From Pelargonium cotyledonis (lineage: Eukaryota > Streptophyta > Magnoliopsida > Geraniales > Geraniaceae), in assembly GCA_036897625.1 (NCBI GenBank), contig JAYMTA010001168.1, forward strand, positions 1 through 21,401: a stretch of 21,401 nucleotides of DNA, given 5' to 3'. Below are positions 18,936 to 21,401 of this stretch, piece by piece. The translations under genes were made by a program, and so were the position numbers. The stretch's first letter is position 1. The number at the start of each line of letters is the position of its first letter. The notes under the pieces are model-generated. The model did not search any database, was not told the origin of the DNA, and saw only the letters and a list, made by a program, of their open reading frames with translations.

Positions 18936-21339
18936 TTAAATTTGAAAGCTTGATCTGCCTTTGCACACAACATCATCTACCAATGACAATTGAAGATGAT
19001 GATCGAACTCGTTCGATGTTTTATCGAACCTTTCCGACAAAAAAAAGCTGTGAACTCCCTGTAAAGTTGTTGTTACTCCAACTTCTGCGGTAAATATAGC
19101 CTTCACCGGTCTATGATCGGATAATTTTGATTCGCCTCTCGTGTATAGATGTTGCTTTAGTCCCTCCCCGTACCAAATTATCCGATCACACCTACAAATC
19201 GATCATCATATAGTTCGATGAGTAATTTATCATCTAATTTAATTTTCTTATGTGTTAATAGAAATATGCGAGTTTAAATATATTTTACCATGCAGGAGCG
19301 CGCCTTTTTATGCCTTTTTTGCCTTGAGTACAACCATAATACTCATCCGAATTTGGATTATATTTGTATGTTGGAGCAAAAGCGATATTTGATTCATGCC
19401 AGCCTTCAAATACTTGACCATCCATGAGCTCCATCTTTAGCTACATTTCCAAAAGAAAAAAATTAATTACAAGCAAGTATAATTAGAATCTATTAAACTC
19501 GGTCTAAAATGTTATTTTTGGCTACCTGGTCGTTTTTTAGTAACTCATTCCATTCATTTATGTCAACAAATGATCGAGTGGCTGCTTCTGACAGAGAAAT
19601 TCTATAATTCAAATCTCCAAGTAAGATTATGCGACTGCAACCAATTATCAGACACAATTAACTTATATCGCGAAAGATATTTGATTTAAAAACAATAAGC
19701 ATCCCAATTACAAGTCATGTGGTTAAAGTGATATTATAATATCTTGATTAACATAATAATAAACACAAAATATCTTGATTAACCGGGTCAACTAGAAGTT
19801 AATCATCCTCTATTATATGGTTAGCCCACCACATTAAAATAAAAAATAACAATAATTCCCACAACTACCGAATTCCAAAAGATAGAATAAATTAAATTGG
19901 TGGTCACTAGCAAAGTAAATTTTATATTTTGACGGCCAAAATAATAATAGGAGAAATTCAAAGTTGTGAAACCAACAACAAATCAAGTCCTGGTATTTAA
20001 TATATACGTGCAAAGCATGTCTTATTCTCATGCTTTTGGTGGAACCATAGGCTTCTAATTATTTATACAATTAACAAGATTGAATCTTTGATTAACTTAA
20101 TATACATACAAGAACATATGTATGATTTTTAGATGATTTAGACAAAACTAATCAACATTAAATATGCTGTAATTTACATACTCGTGATCAAGTATCTTTC
20201 GAGGCAGATCAAGAGAAGAGCCTCTAGGAAAGCTTGTTCGGGACAATATTTCAATAGCATTGGAGTTTCTAAGCTTCTCGTCTCCTTCTCTTCCCCCGGA
20301 AGCTAGGTGACTGCAAACAAAGCAGAAGCTAGTTTCATGTAATCGAAATCGAACCGACACTGAACCCTGCAAATTAATCAACACATTTAAATTATAAACA
20401 TTAATTAAGATATTTGAAAACTATAATCTTTATAAATAAAAAGAACTCCTATACGCACAAAAATATGCGACCAATGAAAGAAGAGCATTGGTGTATGAAA
20501 ATGTCTAAACGATCCGAGTTTCATTACTCATTAGACATTTTCATTAGCTCAAACAAGTTCAAATTGTAAGTAAGAATTGACACGTTAAATGATGCATGCA
20601 TGTGTGTTAGTTACCTTGTTTCCTAGGCATCCCATGATTCCACAGCCAACGCAAGAGACGGATGGATTCCGGATAAACGGAATAAGATGGTTTCTCACCC
20701 AAACGGAAATTAATATTCCGACCATTTGCTTGCTTACAATGCATCTGAAATCATGTTTCTTGTTCTTGTTTAGAGATTCTCTAATCAGAGAGTTCCATTT
20801 CATGGAATTCTTGCCATTTTCCGACCCAAGAACATTCCCAGCTCGTAGCGGAACAACTTCTTGAAACCTAATCATATATTCATATATATAAATACACAAT
20901 ACATCAAGAAACCAAAACATAACAACAAGTTATATATTAACATATATATAAATATATATTTACGTACCCAAGAACATAGATGTCGGAGGGAGGGTCGGAA
21001 GTGTGAAGCCAGTCCTCCATGTCCAAATCGTCACTAGGTGCAACACCACCGACGTTCCAAGTGCTAACAAAAACCCTAAATTTACGTACGTACAAGAAGA
21101 TATATAAACAATTGTTAGGTTATATATGTTACGTACGATAATTGTTGAAGCCAACAACAATAATTGGGTTGCTTTGTAGTAGTTATATATTACTTGTACT
21201 TGTGTGTCTTGCTGTGTTGGGACAGAGATGGCTGGTCCAAGCTACTAGCATCGTCTTGGGTTGGGAAATCAGCAACGAAATTGTTGCTTCCTAGAGTTTT
21301 TCTGAGGATCTTGTTAGCTACTAATCTAGGCCATATCAC
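18936..21339 (-). CDS. Type I inositol-polyphosphate 5-phosphatase, 3' part
   Basis: Seven exons are visible: 21194-21339, 20968-21075, 20615-20867, 20182-20366, 19526-19634, 19289-19440 and 18936-19191. They total 1,209 nt, in phase, all introns GT-AG, giving the last 402 residues. The 5' exon(s) lie past the right edge. The family removes the 5-phosphate from inositol polyphosphates and phosphoinositides in membrane signalling. In fragment numbering the motifs are STWNVGG (53-59), GFQEVVPL (85-92), SKQMVG, LGNKGS across an exon junction, SHLASG (188-193), GDLNYR (237-242), PAWCDR (316-321) and SDHRPV (342-347). These are the metal and phosphate ligands of the endonuclease/exonuclease/phosphatase fold. 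The layout fits plant 5PTase1-3/CVP2-type enzymes; which member cannot be told. The residue usually Trp before xGDLNYR is Leu (ILLGDLNYR). A CT repeat follows the stop codon. The gene converges with YLS8. Confidence 0.95.
19635..20181 (-). other. Longest visible phosphatase intron (547 bp)
   Basis: This intron splits the Asp codon of [13 protein letters not shown] (exon end GA, next exon T). Its donor is GTATGT and its acceptor TTGCAG on the minus strand. Its content is AT-rich and I see no nested gene or element with clear ends. A 65-codon minus-strand frame within it has no family signature. Confidence 0.8.
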
Positions 21340-21365
21340 CTGCAAATCAAACCACACGTGTATGT

Positions 21366-21383
21366 AAAAAAAAAAAAAAAAAA
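21366..21383. repeat. A18 homopolymer in phosphatase intron
   Basis: A run of 18 A lies upstream (in gene sense) of the first visible phosphatase exon, whose acceptor TTTGCAG is just inside 21346. It is a T run in the sense of the gene. Its length should be treated as uncertain in any assembly. Confidence 0.9.
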
Positions 21384-21401
21384 TGCCCGTTAAAAAAAAC
21401 C

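Noticed and set aside
20589-20864. 91-codon plus-strand open frame
   Set aside because: Antisense shadow of the phosphatase exon at 20615-20867.

Overview
This is nuclear DNA from a dicot-like flowering plant. The genes have short GT-AG introns, the spacers are AT-rich, and the proteins are plant versions of conserved eukaryotic families. I see no bacterial, organellar or viral gene, no CRISPR array and no operon. The species cannot be fixed from the sequence alone.

Three protein genes lie in the right half. (1) A cyclin-J18-like gene on the minus strand (CDS 12914 down to 11386) has eight coding exons, one of only 18 nt. (2) A complete YLS8/DIM1 gene on the plus strand (13127-15140) encodes a 142-residue U5 snRNP thioredoxin-fold protein in two exons. 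(3) The 3' part of a plant type I inositol-polyphosphate 5-phosphatase gene lies on the minus strand (18936-21339); seven exons encode its last 402 residues and its start is beyond the right edge. The cyclin and YLS8 genes are head to head with 212 bp between their start codons, so they probably share a promoter region. YLS8 and the phosphatase gene converge across about 3.8 kb.

The left half (1 to about 11,385) holds no gene I can support. It has a possible decayed LTR-like segment at the left edge, a Stowaway-type MITE (1888-2154), a degraded inverted-repeat element (9700-10202), small imperfect direct repeats near 4.2-4.5 kb, and AT-rich spacer.

The right half also carries a large inverted-repeat element inside YLS8 intron 1, whose arms are tandem arrays of about 60 bp. 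The YLS8-phosphatase spacer holds a Tourist/PIF-Harbinger MITE with perfect 11-bp ends and a TTA duplication, and a tRNA-type SINE with A and B boxes. I found no new multi-gene system. The best leads are the divergent cyclin/spliceosome gene pair, an arginine at a normally tryptophan position in YLS8, the cyclin microexon beside a partly duplicated exon, and the intronic inverted array.
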